Assembly (NCBI RefSeq): GCF_002723615.1
Contig: NZ_KZ304952.1
Span: 1 to 64,000, forward strand
Reading direction: 5' to 3'
Length of the DNA: 64,000 nucleotides
From: Limimaricola cinnabarinus
GTDB taxonomy: Bacteria; Pseudomonadota; Alphaproteobacteria; Rhodobacterales; Rhodobacteraceae
In this document: positions 54,230 to 63,714 of the stretch, in pieces
Layout: each line of letters begins with the position of its first letter
Position numbering within the stretch: the first letter of the stretch is position 1
Translations under genes and position numbers: made by a program
Notes under the pieces: generated by a model
What the model saw: only the letters and a program-made list of their open reading frames with translations
Database searches by the model: none
What the model was told of the DNA's origin: nothing

Positions 54230-55990
54230 ATGAAACGATTGCTTGCAGCCCTGCTCGCCACGGGCTTTTTCACCGGGCCCGGCTGGGCGCAGGATGGCGG
54301 CGTCTGGCTTCAGGTCGAGGCGCTGCCGACGCTGAACCGGGCCGAGAACCGCGCGCGCGCCTATGCGGGGCGGTTCGACGCCGTTTCGGGCTATGCGCTC
54401 GACGGCGGCTGGTACGGCATCGCGCTGGGCCCTTACGACAGCGCCGAGGCGCGGCGTCTCCTGAGCCAGCTGAAGGCCCAAGGCGCGATCCCGGGCGATG
54501 CCTTCCTTGCGGATGGCGCGCAGTATCGCGGGCGTTTCTGGCCGGTCGGCGCGCGCGGGGATGCGGAAGGCGCGCAGGCCGCGACATCGGCCCAGACCCA
54601 GGAGCAGACCCCCGCCGCCGCGCCCGCCCGGCCGGAGGCCCCGGCCGAGCCCGCCGACGCGCCCGAAGAGACGCTGGCCGAGGCCCGCGCCTCGGAGGCG
54701 GCGCTCGACCGGGCCGCGCGCGAAAGGCTGCAGGTCGCGCTGCGCTGGGCCGGGGTCTATGAGGCCGGCATCGACGGCGCATTCGGCGCGGGCACCCGCG
54801 CCGCCATGGCCGAATGGCAGCGGCAGAACGGCCATGAGGCCACCGGCGTGCTCACCTCCGCGCAGCGTGCCTCGCTGCTCGAGGCCTATGACGCGGTGCT
54901 CGACGGGCTCGACCTTGCGCCGGTGCGCGACGCGCAGGCCGGGATCGGGATCGAGATGCCGACGGCGCTGGTGGCGCGCGACGAGGTGCGCCCGCCCTTC
55001 GTCACCTATGCGCCCAGCGGCGATCTGCCGGTGCAGGTGCTGCTGATCTCGCAGCCCGGCGATGCGCGGCGCTTGGCCGGGCTTTACGAGATCATGCAGA
55101 CGCTCGAGATCGTGCCGCCCGAGGGGGCGCGCGGGCTCGACGCGCGCAGCTTCGTGATCGAAGGCGCGGACGAGACCCGCGCCACCCATGTCGAGGCGAC
55201 TTTGGAGGGTGGCGCGATCAAGGGTTTCGCCTTGGTCTGGCCTGCCGGTGACGAGGCGCGCCGCTCGCGCGTGGTCTCGCGCATGGCGGCGAGCTTCGAG
55301 AGCCTGCCCGAGGTGCTGGAGCCCGGCGAGGTTCCCGCCGACGAGGCGCAATCGGTCGATCTCGTCTCGGGGTTGCAGGTGCGTCGGCCGTTGCGCGAAC
55401 GCGCGGGCGTCTTCGTCGATGAGGCGGGCAGCGTCGCCACCACGGTCGAGGCGATCGCGGAGTGCGGCGATATCGCGATCGACGGCATGCGCGGCGCGAC
55501 CGTGGTGATGCAGGATGCGGGCTCGGGGCTGGCGCTGCTGCGCCCCGCTTCGCCGCTCGCGCCGCGCGGTGTCGCCACATTCCAGACCGGCGTGCCGCGG
55601 ATCGACGACAAGATCGCCGTGGCGGGCTTTCCCTATGGCGGCGCGATCTCGGTCGCGGCGACCACCTTCGGCCGGCTGGCCGATATTCGCGGCCCGGGCG
55701 GCGAGGAGGATCTCAAGCGGCTCGCGCTGAGCGCGCAGCCCGGCGATGCGGGCGGGCCGGTGCTCGACATGGGCGGCGCGGTGCTGGGGCTCTTGCTGCC
55801 GGGCGACCGGCAGGAGGGGCGGATGCTGCCCCCCGGCGTCGCGCTCGCGCTCGAAAGCGAGGCGGTGGTCGCGGCGCTCGAAGCCGAAGGCATAGCGCCG
55901 CAACGCACCGAGGCGCGGGGCCAGAACACGGTCGAGGCCGTGGCGCGGCGCGCGGGCGAGATGACGGCGCTGGTGAGCTGCTGGGAGTGA
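54230..55990 (+). CDS. exported protease-like protein (SPOR-like, PG-binding and degenerate trypsin domains)
   Basis: A 586-residue protein. The signal peptide ends near residue 20 (GPGWAQ). A SPOR-like domain (about 25-107: VWLQVEALPTL, WYGIALGPY) is followed by a Pro/Ala linker and a peptidoglycan-binding helical module (160-222: LRWAGVYEAGIDGAFGAGTR). The C-terminal half has a trypsin/S1C-like fold (391-586), but the catalytic positions read Glu407 (for His), Gly433 (for Asp) and Ala507 (GDAGGP for GNSGGP). It is therefore very likely a pseudo-protease that binds wall or protein partners. ATG at 54230 gives the best signal peptide. Confidence 0.87.
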   Translation: MKRLLAALLATGFFTGPGWAQDGGVWLQVEALPTLNRAENRARAYAGRFDAVSGYALDGGWYGIALGPYDSAEARRLLSQLKAQGAIPGDAFLADGAQYRGRFWPVGARGDAEGAQAATSAQTQEQTPAAAPARPEAPAEPADAPEETLAEARASEAALDRAARERLQVALRWAGVYEAGIDGAFGAGTRAAMAEWQRQNGHEATGVLTSAQRASLLEAYDAVLDGLDLAPVRDAQAGIGIEMPTALVARDEVRPPFVTYAPSGDLPVQVLLISQPGDARRLAGLYEIMQTLEIVPPEGARGLDARSFVIEGADETRATHVEATLEGGAIKGFALVWPAGDEARRSRVVSRMAASFESLPEVLEPGEVPADEAQSVDLVSGLQVRRPLRERAGVFVDEAGSVATTVEAIAECGDIAIDGMRGATVVMQDAGSGLALLRPASPLAPRGVATFQTGVPRIDDKIAVAGFPYGGAISVAATTFGRLADIRGPGGEEDLKRLALSAQPGDAGGPVLDMGGAVLGLLLPGDRQEGRMLPPGVALALESEAVVAALEAEGIAPQRTEARGQNTVEAVARRAGEMTALVSCWE

Positions 55991-55993
55991 GGC

Positions 55994-57589
55994 TCAGGCC
56001 AGATCCGGCGTGAGCCGGATCAGCGTCGGCGTCTGGGCGGCAAAGGCGCGCTCCAGCGCCGGGGCGATCGCATCGAGGCTCTCGGGCGTCTCGGCCCCCG
56101 CCCCCCAGGCGCGGGCCAGCGCGCAGAAATCGGGGTTGCGCTGATGCACCGCATGCGGCGCGATCTGCGCCGCGCGCATGCTGGCCTCGATCTCGCCCAG
56201 GCGCTCGTTGTCCCACACGATGAGCGGCAGCGGCAGGCCCAGCTCGACCGCGGTGCCCAGCTCCTGGATCGTGTATTGCACGCCGTAATCGCCCGCCAGC
56301 GCCACCACCGGCACGTCGGGCCGCCCCACCGCCGCGCCGATCGCGGCGGGCAGCGCATAGCCCAGCGTGCCGAAGCCCGATGGGTGATGCCACAGCCCCG
56401 GCGCGGGCGCGGGCCAGGCCTCGACCGCGGCATAGGCGATCTGGGTCATGTCCGAGAACACCATGGCCTCGGGCGGCAGCGCCTCGCGCAGCGCGTCGAT
56501 CACCGCCAGAAGGCCCGGGCGCTCGGCGTCGATCTCCGCGAACCAGCGGCGGCGCGCGGCCTCGATCCGCTCGGGCCGCCAGCCCGCTGCCGGCGCGCCC
56601 GGCCCCAGCGCCTCGGTCAGCATCGCCATCCCCGCCGCCGCATCGCCCGCCAGCCGCAGCTCGGAGCGCGCATCGGCAGCAAGGATCGCGGGATCGAGAT
56701 CGAGCCGGATCACCCGCGCCTGCTCGTCGAAACCGGGCGCGGCGCGCCACAGATCGGTCTCGGACAGGGCGCAGCCCGCCACCAGCACCACGTCGGCATG
56801 GGCGATCTCGCGGGCGCTGTCGGGCCGGGCGAGAAAGCTGCCGAAATGCAGCGGATCGCCGGGTGCTATGACACCCCGCCCGGCGGTGGTCACGAAGCTC
56901 GCCGCCCCCAGCCGCGCGGCCAGGGCGCGCGCCTCGCGCGCGGCCCCCGCGCAGCCGCCGCCGAGGATCATCAGCGGGCGGCGCGCCTCGGCCAGAAGCC
57001 GCGCGGCGCGGGTGACGAGGCCGGGATCGGGGGCGGAGGGGCTTTGCGGCCGCAGGGCGGGCGGCGGCTCGGGCGCGTCCCCCTCCAGCAGCGGGATCGG
57101 CAGCTGCAGATGCACCGGGCGCGGGCGCCGCTCGCCGAAGCCCGTGAAGGCCCGGTCGAGCAGCGCATAGGCGTGCTCGGCATCGCGCGCCTCCTCGGAC
57201 CAGGCCGTGACCGCCGCCGCCGCGCCGCGCTGGTCGCGCATCTCGTGCAGCCGGTGATCGGCCGCACCGCCATTCGGCAGGCAAGAGGAAATGGCCAGCA
57301 CCGAGACGCTGTCCGACCAGCTCTGCCCCAAGGGTGTCATCAGGTTGCACAGCCCCGGCCCCGAGATCACGCAGGCCACGCCCGGCCGCCCGGTGGCGCG
57401 GGCATAGCCGTCGGCCATGAAGCCCGCCCCCTGCTCGTGGCGCGCCAGCACGTGGCGCAGCCCGGCCGCATCGAGCCCGCGATAGATTTCCTGGTTGTGG
57501 ACGCCCGGGATGCCGAACACCAGCTCGACGCCGCGCTCGGCCAGGGCCCGGGCCAGTTGCACCCCGAGGGGGCGGCGGATCTGCTGCAT
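55994..57589 (-). CDS. ThDP-dependent decarboxylase, AruI-like
   Basis: A 531-residue thiamine-diphosphate enzyme of the acetolactate-synthase superfamily, closest in pattern to 5-guanidino-2-oxopentanoate decarboxylase (AruI) of arginine catabolism. The catalytic Glu region is FGIPGVHNQEIYRGL ... VLARHEQGAGFMA; the ThDP motif is LAGDYGVQYTIQELG ... IVWDNERLGEI. The start at 57589 overlaps the trkH stop by 1 base (TGATG). AruI assignment is by similarity; acetolactate synthase itself is unlikely because the FAD-binding features are weak and no small subunit is near. Confidence 0.85.
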   Translation of the reverse strand: MQQIRRPLGVQLARALAERGVELVFGIPGVHNQEIYRGLDAAGLRHVLARHEQGAGFMADGYARATGRPGVACVISGPGLCNLMTPLGQSWSDSVSVLAISSCLPNGGAADHRLHEMRDQRGAAAAVTAWSEEARDAEHAYALLDRAFTGFGERRPRPVHLQLPIPLLEGDAPEPPPALRPQSPSAPDPGLVTRAARLLAEARRPLMILGGGCAGAAREARALAARLGAASFVTTAGRGVIAPGDPLHFGSFLARPDSAREIAHADVVLVAGCALSETDLWRAAPGFDEQARVIRLDLDPAILAADARSELRLAGDAAAGMAMLTEALGPGAPAAGWRPERIEAARRRWFAEIDAERPGLLAVIDALREALPPEAMVFSDMTQIAYAAVEAWPAPAPGLWHHPSGFGTLGYALPAAIGAAVGRPDVPVVALAGDYGVQYTIQELGTAVELGLPLPLIVWDNERLGEIEASMRAAQIAPHAVHQRNPDFCALARAWGAGAETPESLDAIAPALERAFAAQTPTLIRLTPDLA

Positions 57590-59037
57590 CACGATCTCCA
57601 GAATTCGCGGGTGACGACGACCAGAACCACCAGCAGTTCGAGCCGGCCGATGAACATGGCCATGATGAGAATCCACTTCGAAGCATCCGGCAGCGGCGCG
57701 AAATTGCCCGCCGGGCCGATGATCGGGCCGAGGCCGGGGCCGACATTGGCGATCGAGGTCGCCGCCCCCGAGACGCTGGTGATGAAATCGAGCCCGGTGA
57801 GCGACAACAGCACCGAGGTGATGCCGATCGAAACGATGAACACCACGAAGAAGGACATGACCGAGGAGAGCACGTCCACCGGCACGGGCCGGCCGTCATA
57901 GCGCGGGGTGAAGACGCCATGCGGCTGGTGGATCTTGCGGATCTGCGCCGCGATCGAGGCGAAGAGGATCTGGTAGCGGAAGATCTTGACCGAGCAGGCG
58001 GTCGAGCCGGCGCAACCGCCGATCAGCCCCAGAAAGAAGAACATCGCCACCGGGAACGGCCCCCAGCCCATGTAGTCGGCATTGGCGTAGCCGGTGCCGG
58101 ACATGATCGAGATCACGTTGAACAGGGATTCGCGGAAGGCCGTCTCGGTGAAGCCGTGGCTGTAATCGGCCAGCGAGAGCGAGATCAGCAGCACGCTCGC
58201 CATGATCGTCAGGAAGAAGTCGCGCACCTGCGTGTCGCGCAGCAAGGGCCGCGCTTGGCCCGCGGCCAGCTGCACGTAGCGCACGAAGGGCAAGGCCGCG
58301 AGAAACATGAAGACCGAGGCCACGTAATGCACCCCGGCGCCGTAGCCCGAGAAGGAGGCGTCCGAATTGGCGAAGCCGCCGGTGGCGATGGTGGTCATCG
58401 CGTGCACCGCCGCGTCGAAGGGCTCCATCCCGGCGGTGATGTAGGCCAGCATGCAGGCCAGCGTCATGCCGACATAGATCCCCGCGATGCCGCTGGCGAT
58501 CTCGGCGGCGCGCGGCAGGATCTTGCCCATCGTCTCGAAGGCCTCGGAGCGGAACACCTGCATGCCGCCGACCTTCAGCTCGGGCAGGAACACCATCGCC
58601 ACGACGATGATGCCGATGCCGCCGAGCCATTGCAGGATGCCGCGCCACAGCAGGATGCCGCGCGGCAGATCGTCGAGCCCGTTGAGCACGGTGCCGCCCG
58701 TCGTGGTGATGCCCGACATCGCCTCGAACACCGCGTCTGTGACGCTGGCCCCGGTGGCGCCGAGGATGAAGGGCAGCGCCCCGAAGAAAGGCAGCGCGAT
58801 CCAGACCGACGAGGTCAGCAGGAAGGTCTGGCGCAGGGTCAGCTTGGGCTTCACGCCGTTCTGGCACGACAGCGCCATCAGGATGCCGGTGAGCAGCGTC
58901 AGCACCGCGCTTTCGAGAAAGACCGGCCAATGGCCGTTCTGCGCCGCGATATCGGCCAGCATCGGGCCCAGCATGGTCAGGCCCAGCACTGCCAGAAGCA
59001 GGCCGTTCACATATCCGACGGGGCGCAGGTCGATCAT
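57589..59037 (-). CDS. trkH: TrkH-family potassium uptake channel
   Basis: A 482-residue membrane protein with ten or more hydrophobic segments and the four pore-loop filter motifs of Trk/Ktr channels (ATGASVTDAVFEAMSGITTTGG, TMTTIATGGFANSD, VISIMSGTGYANADY, ATSIANVGPGLG). It takes up potassium with a TrkA regulatory subunit, which is not in this window. It is directly followed by the AruI-like gene with a 1-base overlap, an unusual partner that may simply share transcription. Confidence 0.96.
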   Translation of the reverse strand: MIDLRPVGYVNGLLLAVLGLTMLGPMLADIAAQNGHWPVFLESAVLTLLTGILMALSCQNGVKPKLTLRQTFLLTSSVWIALPFFGALPFILGATGASVTDAVFEAMSGITTTGGTVLNGLDDLPRGILLWRGILQWLGGIGIIVVAMVFLPELKVGGMQVFRSEAFETMGKILPRAAEIASGIAGIYVGMTLACMLAYITAGMEPFDAAVHAMTTIATGGFANSDASFSGYGAGVHYVASVFMFLAALPFVRYVQLAAGQARPLLRDTQVRDFFLTIMASVLLISLSLADYSHGFTETAFRESLFNVISIMSGTGYANADYMGWGPFPVAMFFFLGLIGGCAGSTACSVKIFRYQILFASIAAQIRKIHQPHGVFTPRYDGRPVPVDVLSSVMSFFVVFIVSIGITSVLLSLTGLDFITSVSGAATSIANVGPGLGPIIGPAGNFAPLPDASKWILIMAMFIGRLELLVVLVVVTREFWRS

Positions 59038-59102
59038 GCCGGAGCGTTGGCCCAGCCCCCCTGCCCTGTCAAGCGAAGGGCGCGGCGAGGCCGCGGAACG
59101 TG

Positions 59103-59132
59103 GCGCGCCTGCCGCGTCGGCGGCAGGCGCGC
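59103..59132 (-). terminator. perfect 13-base-pair hairpin after folE2
   Basis: GCGCGCCTGCCGC and GCGGCAGGCGCGC pair perfectly around a 4-base loop, starting 5 bases after the folE2 stop on the minus strand. No T-run follows, so termination may be partial or the structure protective. Confidence 0.6.
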
Positions 59133-59136
59133 GGCC

Positions 59137-60255
<1,119 letters not shown>

Positions 60256-60287
60256 GAGGGAAATCCTCCGGTCGGGTCGACCCCCAC

Positions 60288-60316
60288 CATATAGGAGGTC
60301 TGCGAGTGATGTTCAG
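60288..60316 (-). promoter_or_regulatory. candidate sigma-70 promoter of folE2
   Basis: On the minus strand, CTGAAC (plus 60311-60316), a 17-base spacer and TATATG (60288-60293) match -35 and -10 elements reasonably and end 33 bases before the GTG start. It is the best promoter-like pair I found in the window. Confidence 0.55.
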
Positions 60317-60335
60317 GCCCCCGGCCATCCGCCCG

Positions 60336-60352
60336 GCCCGGTTCGTCCGGGC
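60336..60352 (-). terminator. short hairpin directly after metZ
   Basis: GCCCGG and CCGGGC around a 5-base loop, immediately after the metZ stop. It lacks a T-run, so it is only a possible terminator. Confidence 0.4.
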
Positions 60353-61528
60353 TCAGATGGCCGCGATGGCATGCCTCAGATCCTCGATCAGATCCTCGGC
60401 ATCCTCGAGCCCGACAGACAACCGGATCAGACCCGGTGTGATTCCAAGTGCCGCTTTCTGAGGCTCCGGCAGCCTTTGATGCGTGGTCGAGGCCGGATGG
60501 GTGGCGATTGACTTGGCATCGCCAAGGTTGTTCGAAATGATCACGATGTCGAGAGAATTCAGAAGCTTGAACGCGGCTTCGCGCGAACCTGCGTCAAATA
60601 CGACAACGGTGCCGCCCGCCCCCATCTGCCGCATCGCCAGATCGTGCTGCGGATGCGCGGGCAACCCCGGATAGGCGACATGGGCGAGCTTGTCTTCCTG
60701 CGACAGCGCCTCGGCGATGCGCTGCGCGCTCTCGGTCTGCGCCTTGACGCGCAGCTCGATCGTCTCGAGCCCCTTGAGCATCAGCCAGGCGCTGAAGGGC
60801 GAGAGCGAGCCGCCGGTGTGCTTCATGTAGGGCTCGACCGTGCCGCGGATATGCTCCTCGGTGCCCAGGATCACGCCGCCCAGCGCCCGGCCCTGGCCGT
60901 CGATATGCTTGGTGGCCGAATAGACCACCACGTCGGCCCCCTGGGCGATCGCGTCGGAATAGACCGGCGTGGCAAAGACGTTGTCGCAGACCACCTTGGC
61001 GCCGACCGCATGGGCCAGCTCGGCCACGGCGGCGATGTCGACCACCTCCAGCGCCGGGTTCGAGACGCTCTCGAAGAACACCGCGGCGGTGTCCTCGCGG
61101 ATGGCGTCCTTCCATTCGTCGATGTTCTTGCCGTCGACGAAGGTGACCTCGACGCCGTAGCGCGGCAGGATCTCCTCGAGGATGTAGAGGCAGGAGCCGA
61201 ACAGCGCGCGGGCCGAGACCACGTGATCGCCGGCCTTGAGCATCGAGGTCAGCGCGCCGTTGACGGCGGCCATGCCGGAGGCACAGGCAAAGGCGGCCTC
61301 GGCCCCTTCGAGGCTCGCCAGCCGGTCCTCGAACATCTTGACCGTCGGGTTGCCGTAGCGGGCATAGATGAACTCGTCGCCCTCGATCTTGAGAAAGCGC
61401 TGCTCGGCGGCCTCGGCGGTCTCGTAGACGAAGCCCTGCGTCATGAAGATCGCCTCGCTCACCTCGCCATACTGGCTGCGGCGCGAGCCTGCGTGAACGG
61501 CGCGGGTGCGTTTGCGATACTCGGTCAT
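60353..61528 (-). CDS. metZ: O-succinylhomoserine sulfhydrylase
   Basis: A 391-residue PLP enzyme of the Cys/Met metabolism family, forming homocysteine from O-succinylhomoserine and sulfide. The PLP Lys is in VVYSATKHIDGQGRALGG; other blocks are YARYGNPTVKMFEDRLA and ASGMAAVNGALTS. The start at 61528 has GGAGG upstream (spacing 8). The long open frames opposite it and upstream are artefacts. It is separated from the next gene by the GST promoter region. Confidence 0.95.
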   Translation of the reverse strand: MTEYRKRTRAVHAGSRRSQYGEVSEAIFMTQGFVYETAEAAEQRFLKIEGDEFIYARYGNPTVKMFEDRLASLEGAEAAFACASGMAAVNGALTSMLKAGDHVVSARALFGSCLYILEEILPRYGVEVTFVDGKNIDEWKDAIREDTAAVFFESVSNPALEVVDIAAVAELAHAVGAKVVCDNVFATPVYSDAIAQGADVVVYSATKHIDGQGRALGGVILGTEEHIRGTVEPYMKHTGGSLSPFSAWLMLKGLETIELRVKAQTESAQRIAEALSQEDKLAHVAYPGLPAHPQHDLAMRQMGAGGTVVVFDAGSREAAFKLLNSLDIVIISNNLGDAKSIATHPASTTHQRLPEPQKAALGITPGLIRLSVGLEDAEDLIEDLRHAIAAI

Positions 61529-61703
61529 GTCTCGGCCTCCGGGCCCGGTTGTTGCGGCGCGCCCCCCGGGAAGAGACGCCCTGTCTGACGCCGCGATAGC
61601 CCCCGCCCCGGTTTCGGTCAAGCGGGCCATCCGCCGCCGAGCGCGCGCTTGCAATCGCGGCCTCAACTGCCAGTCTCGCCCCGTCACAGCAGGAGACCCG
61701 TCC

Positions 61704-62405
61704 ATGCCCGCCCCCATCGATCTGCATTACTGGCCGACGCCGAACGGCTGGAAGGTCTCCATCGCGCTCGAGGAGATGGGCCTGCCCTATGCGGTGCATC
61801 TCGTCGATATCGGCGCGGGCGACCAGCGCCGGCCCGACTTCCTCGCGATCTCGCCCAATGGCCGCATGCCCGCGATCACCGATCCCGAGGGCCCCGATGG
61901 CGCGCCGGTCTCGCTCTTCGAGAGCGGCGCGATCCTGCAATATCTCGCCCGCAAGACCGGCCGTTTCTGCGGCGCGACCGAGCGGGAGCGCATCGCGGTG
62001 GACCAGTGGCTGATGTGGCAGATGGGGGGGCTGGGGCCGATGGCGGGACAGGCGCATCACTTCCTGCACTACGCCCCCGCCATGTCGCCGCCCCAGGACA
62101 TCCCCTATGCCAAGGACCGCTACCGCGCCGAGGTCGCCCGGCTCTACGGTGTGCTCGACCGGCAGCTCGCGGCGAATGAATTCGTGGCCGGGGCGGAGTT
62201 CACCATCGCCGACATGGCCTGTTTCCCATGGGCGCGGCTCTGGGCACGGCAGGAGCAGAAGATCGAGGATTTCCCGCATATGCGCCGCTGGCTCGACACG
62301 CTGGAGGCCCGCCCCGCCTGCGCGCGCGGCGTCGCGCTGCATCTCGACAAGCGGCAGGGCACGGCCAGCCCCGACCAGCAGAAACACATGTTCGGGCAGC
62401 GTTAG
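61704..62405 (+). CDS. glutathione S-transferase (YghU/YfcG-like)
   Basis: A 233-residue GST with an N-terminal thioredoxin domain (IDLHYWPTPNGWKVSIALEE; SPNGRMPAITDPEGP and the ESGAILQYLA glutathione-binding motif) and an all-helical C-terminal domain (VDQWLMWQMGGLGPMAGQAHHF, FTIADMACFPWARLW). The pattern resembles YfcG/YghU proteins, which have disulphide-reductase activity. AGGAG lies 8 bases before ATG 61704. It is divergent from metZ and convergent with yciB. Confidence 0.93.
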   Translation: MPAPIDLHYWPTPNGWKVSIALEEMGLPYAVHLVDIGAGDQRRPDFLAISPNGRMPAITDPEGPDGAPVSLFESGAILQYLARKTGRFCGATERERIAVDQWLMWQMGGLGPMAGQAHHFLHYAPAMSPPQDIPYAKDRYRAEVARLYGVLDRQLAANEFVAGAEFTIADMACFPWARLWARQEQKIEDFPHMRRWLDTLEARPACARGVALHLDKRQGTASPDQQKHMFGQR

Positions 62406-62415
62406 ACACGCGAAA

Positions 62416-62439
62416 CGCCGGGCGCCATGGCGCCCGGCG
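62416..62439. terminator. 24-base perfect palindrome between convergent GST and yciB genes
   Basis: CGCCGGGCGCCA-TGGCGCCCGGCG, perfectly symmetric. On the minus strand TTT follows; on the plus strand the T tract is weak. Its position between two converging genes supports a bidirectional terminator. Confidence 0.7.
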
Positions 62440-62473
62440 GTCGATCGCTTTCGGAACGGCGCAGCCCGCGCGG

Positions 62474-63073
62474 CTACTCCTCGGGCTGGATCATGTAGCT
62501 CTGCAACGCCGCAATCTGCAGCCACAGGAAGACGAAGAGCACCGCCGGAAAGGCGAAGGTCTCGATCTTGACCCACATCTCCTCGGACTGGGTGCGCCAG
62601 ACGAACTCGTTGGCCAGCGCCAGCGCCGCGAACATCGCCGCCAGCCTCCGGGTCAGCTTGAGCCAGCCCTCGTGGCGCATCGGCAGCGCCTCGCCCATCA
62701 TCCATTCGAGCGGGCTGCGGCCCAGCGCCAGCCCGGCCCCGAGGATCGCGGCGAAGAGGCCGTAGACGATGGTGGTCTTCATCATGAAGAACCGCTCGTC
62801 GTTGAACCACGCGGTCAGCCCGCCGAAGAAGATCACCATGAAGGCGGTGAAGACCTGCATCCGGCTCAGCGCCCCGGTCAGCGCCCAGAGCGCCGCCATC
62901 GCGGCGAGCAGGATCGGGATGAAGATCAGCGTGGCGAGGATGAAGCCCGAATACTCGGTCCCCGCGATCACGAAGCTGTCCTCCTTGAGCCGCAGATAGA
63001 CGAGGAAGAAGGCCAGCGTCGGGCCCAGTTCCAGCGCCTGCTTGAGCCAGGGGCTGATGTTGCGTTGCGCCAT
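62474..63073 (-). CDS. yciB: YciB/IspZ-family inner membrane septation protein
   Basis: A 199-residue membrane protein with about five segments, of the YciB (septation protein A) family that acts in envelope growth and division. The family pattern is LELGPTLAFFLVYL, FILATLIFIPILLAAM, and KTTIVYGLFAAILG with the C-terminal LANEFVWRTQSEEMWVKIE. ATG at 63073 follows AAGGAG (spacing 7); 29 extra in-frame residues upstream are not family-like. It commonly lies next to ftsY; here mgtC is between them. Confidence 0.93.
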   Translation of the reverse strand: MAQRNISPWLKQALELGPTLAFFLVYLRLKEDSFVIAGTEYSGFILATLIFIPILLAAMAALWALTGALSRMQVFTAFMVIFFGGLTAWFNDERFFMMKTTIVYGLFAAILGAGLALGRSPLEWMMGEALPMRHEGWLKLTRRLAAMFAALALANEFVWRTQSEEMWVKIETFAFPAVLFVFLWLQIAALQSYMIQPEE

Positions 63074-63228
63074 CCACGGTCTCCTTGGTCCTGCCGGCAC
63101 CAGCGCGCCGATCGCGGCCAGACATAGGCATTCGCGCGCCCGGGGGCCAGTCTCAGGCACCGCGACGCGCCCGGAACGCGGCCCGGTGATCCGCCGTTGT
63201 CACACAAACGTCAGAGGAGTCCCGCCCC

Positions 63229-63714
63229 ATGTTCGAAGCGTTGCAAGCCGATCTCGCCTCCGGTTTTAAGGCCACCGGCCCATGGGTGGCGGCAATGCGC
63301 CTGATGGCGGCGATCGTGCTGGCCGGGCTGATCGGCGTGGAGCGCGAATGGCGCGGCAAGCCCGCGGGCCTCAGGACCCACATCCTCGTGGGCCTCGCCG
63401 CCGCGCTCTTCGTGATGCTGGGACAGGAGGTCACGCAGCTCGATTTCGGCGGCACCGACGACAAGCGGATCGACCCGCTGCGCCTGATCGAGGCGGTGAC
63501 CTCGGGCGTGGCCTTTCTCGCGGCGGGCATCATCTTCACCACCAAGGGCGAGGTGCGCAACATCACCACCGGCGCGTCACTGTGGCTCGCCGGCGCGGTG
63601 GGCCTGGGCTGCGGCGCGGGACAGATCCCGCTCGCCGCGATGGCGAGCGTGATGGTGGTGGTGGTGCTGATGCTCCTGCGCGAGGTCGAGCGGATGCTCG
63701 GCTGGCACGACTAG
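63229..63714 (+). CDS. MgtC/SapB-family membrane protein
   Basis: A 161-residue protein with about four to five membrane segments. The MgtC signature is visible: AIVLAGLIGVEREWRGKPAGLRTHILVGL, then VTSGVAFLAAGIIF and GASLWLAGAVGLGCGAG. It lacks the long cytoplasmic domain of virulence MgtC, as SapB-like members do. Its role is in magnesium or stress adaptation by family, unproven here. Its stop overlaps the convergent ftsY stop by 3 bases. Confidence 0.93.
   Translation: MFEALQADLASGFKATGPWVAAMRLMAAIVLAGLIGVEREWRGKPAGLRTHILVGLAAALFVMLGQEVTQLDFGGTDDKRIDPLRLIEAVTSGVAFLAAGIIFTTKGEVRNITTGASLWLAGAVGLGCGAGQIPLAAMASVMVVVVLMLLREVERMLGWHD

Noticed and set aside
60256-60352. Zur box upstream of folE2
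   Set aside because: FolE2 is often zinc-regulated, but I found no AT-rich palindrome of the Zur type in this interval; only a sigma-70-like promoter is visible.
61529-61703. SAM riboswitch upstream of metZ
   Set aside because: SAM-II elements are common before met genes in Alphaproteobacteria, but the leader here lacks the conserved pseudoknot sequence that I can recognise; it is simply GC-rich.
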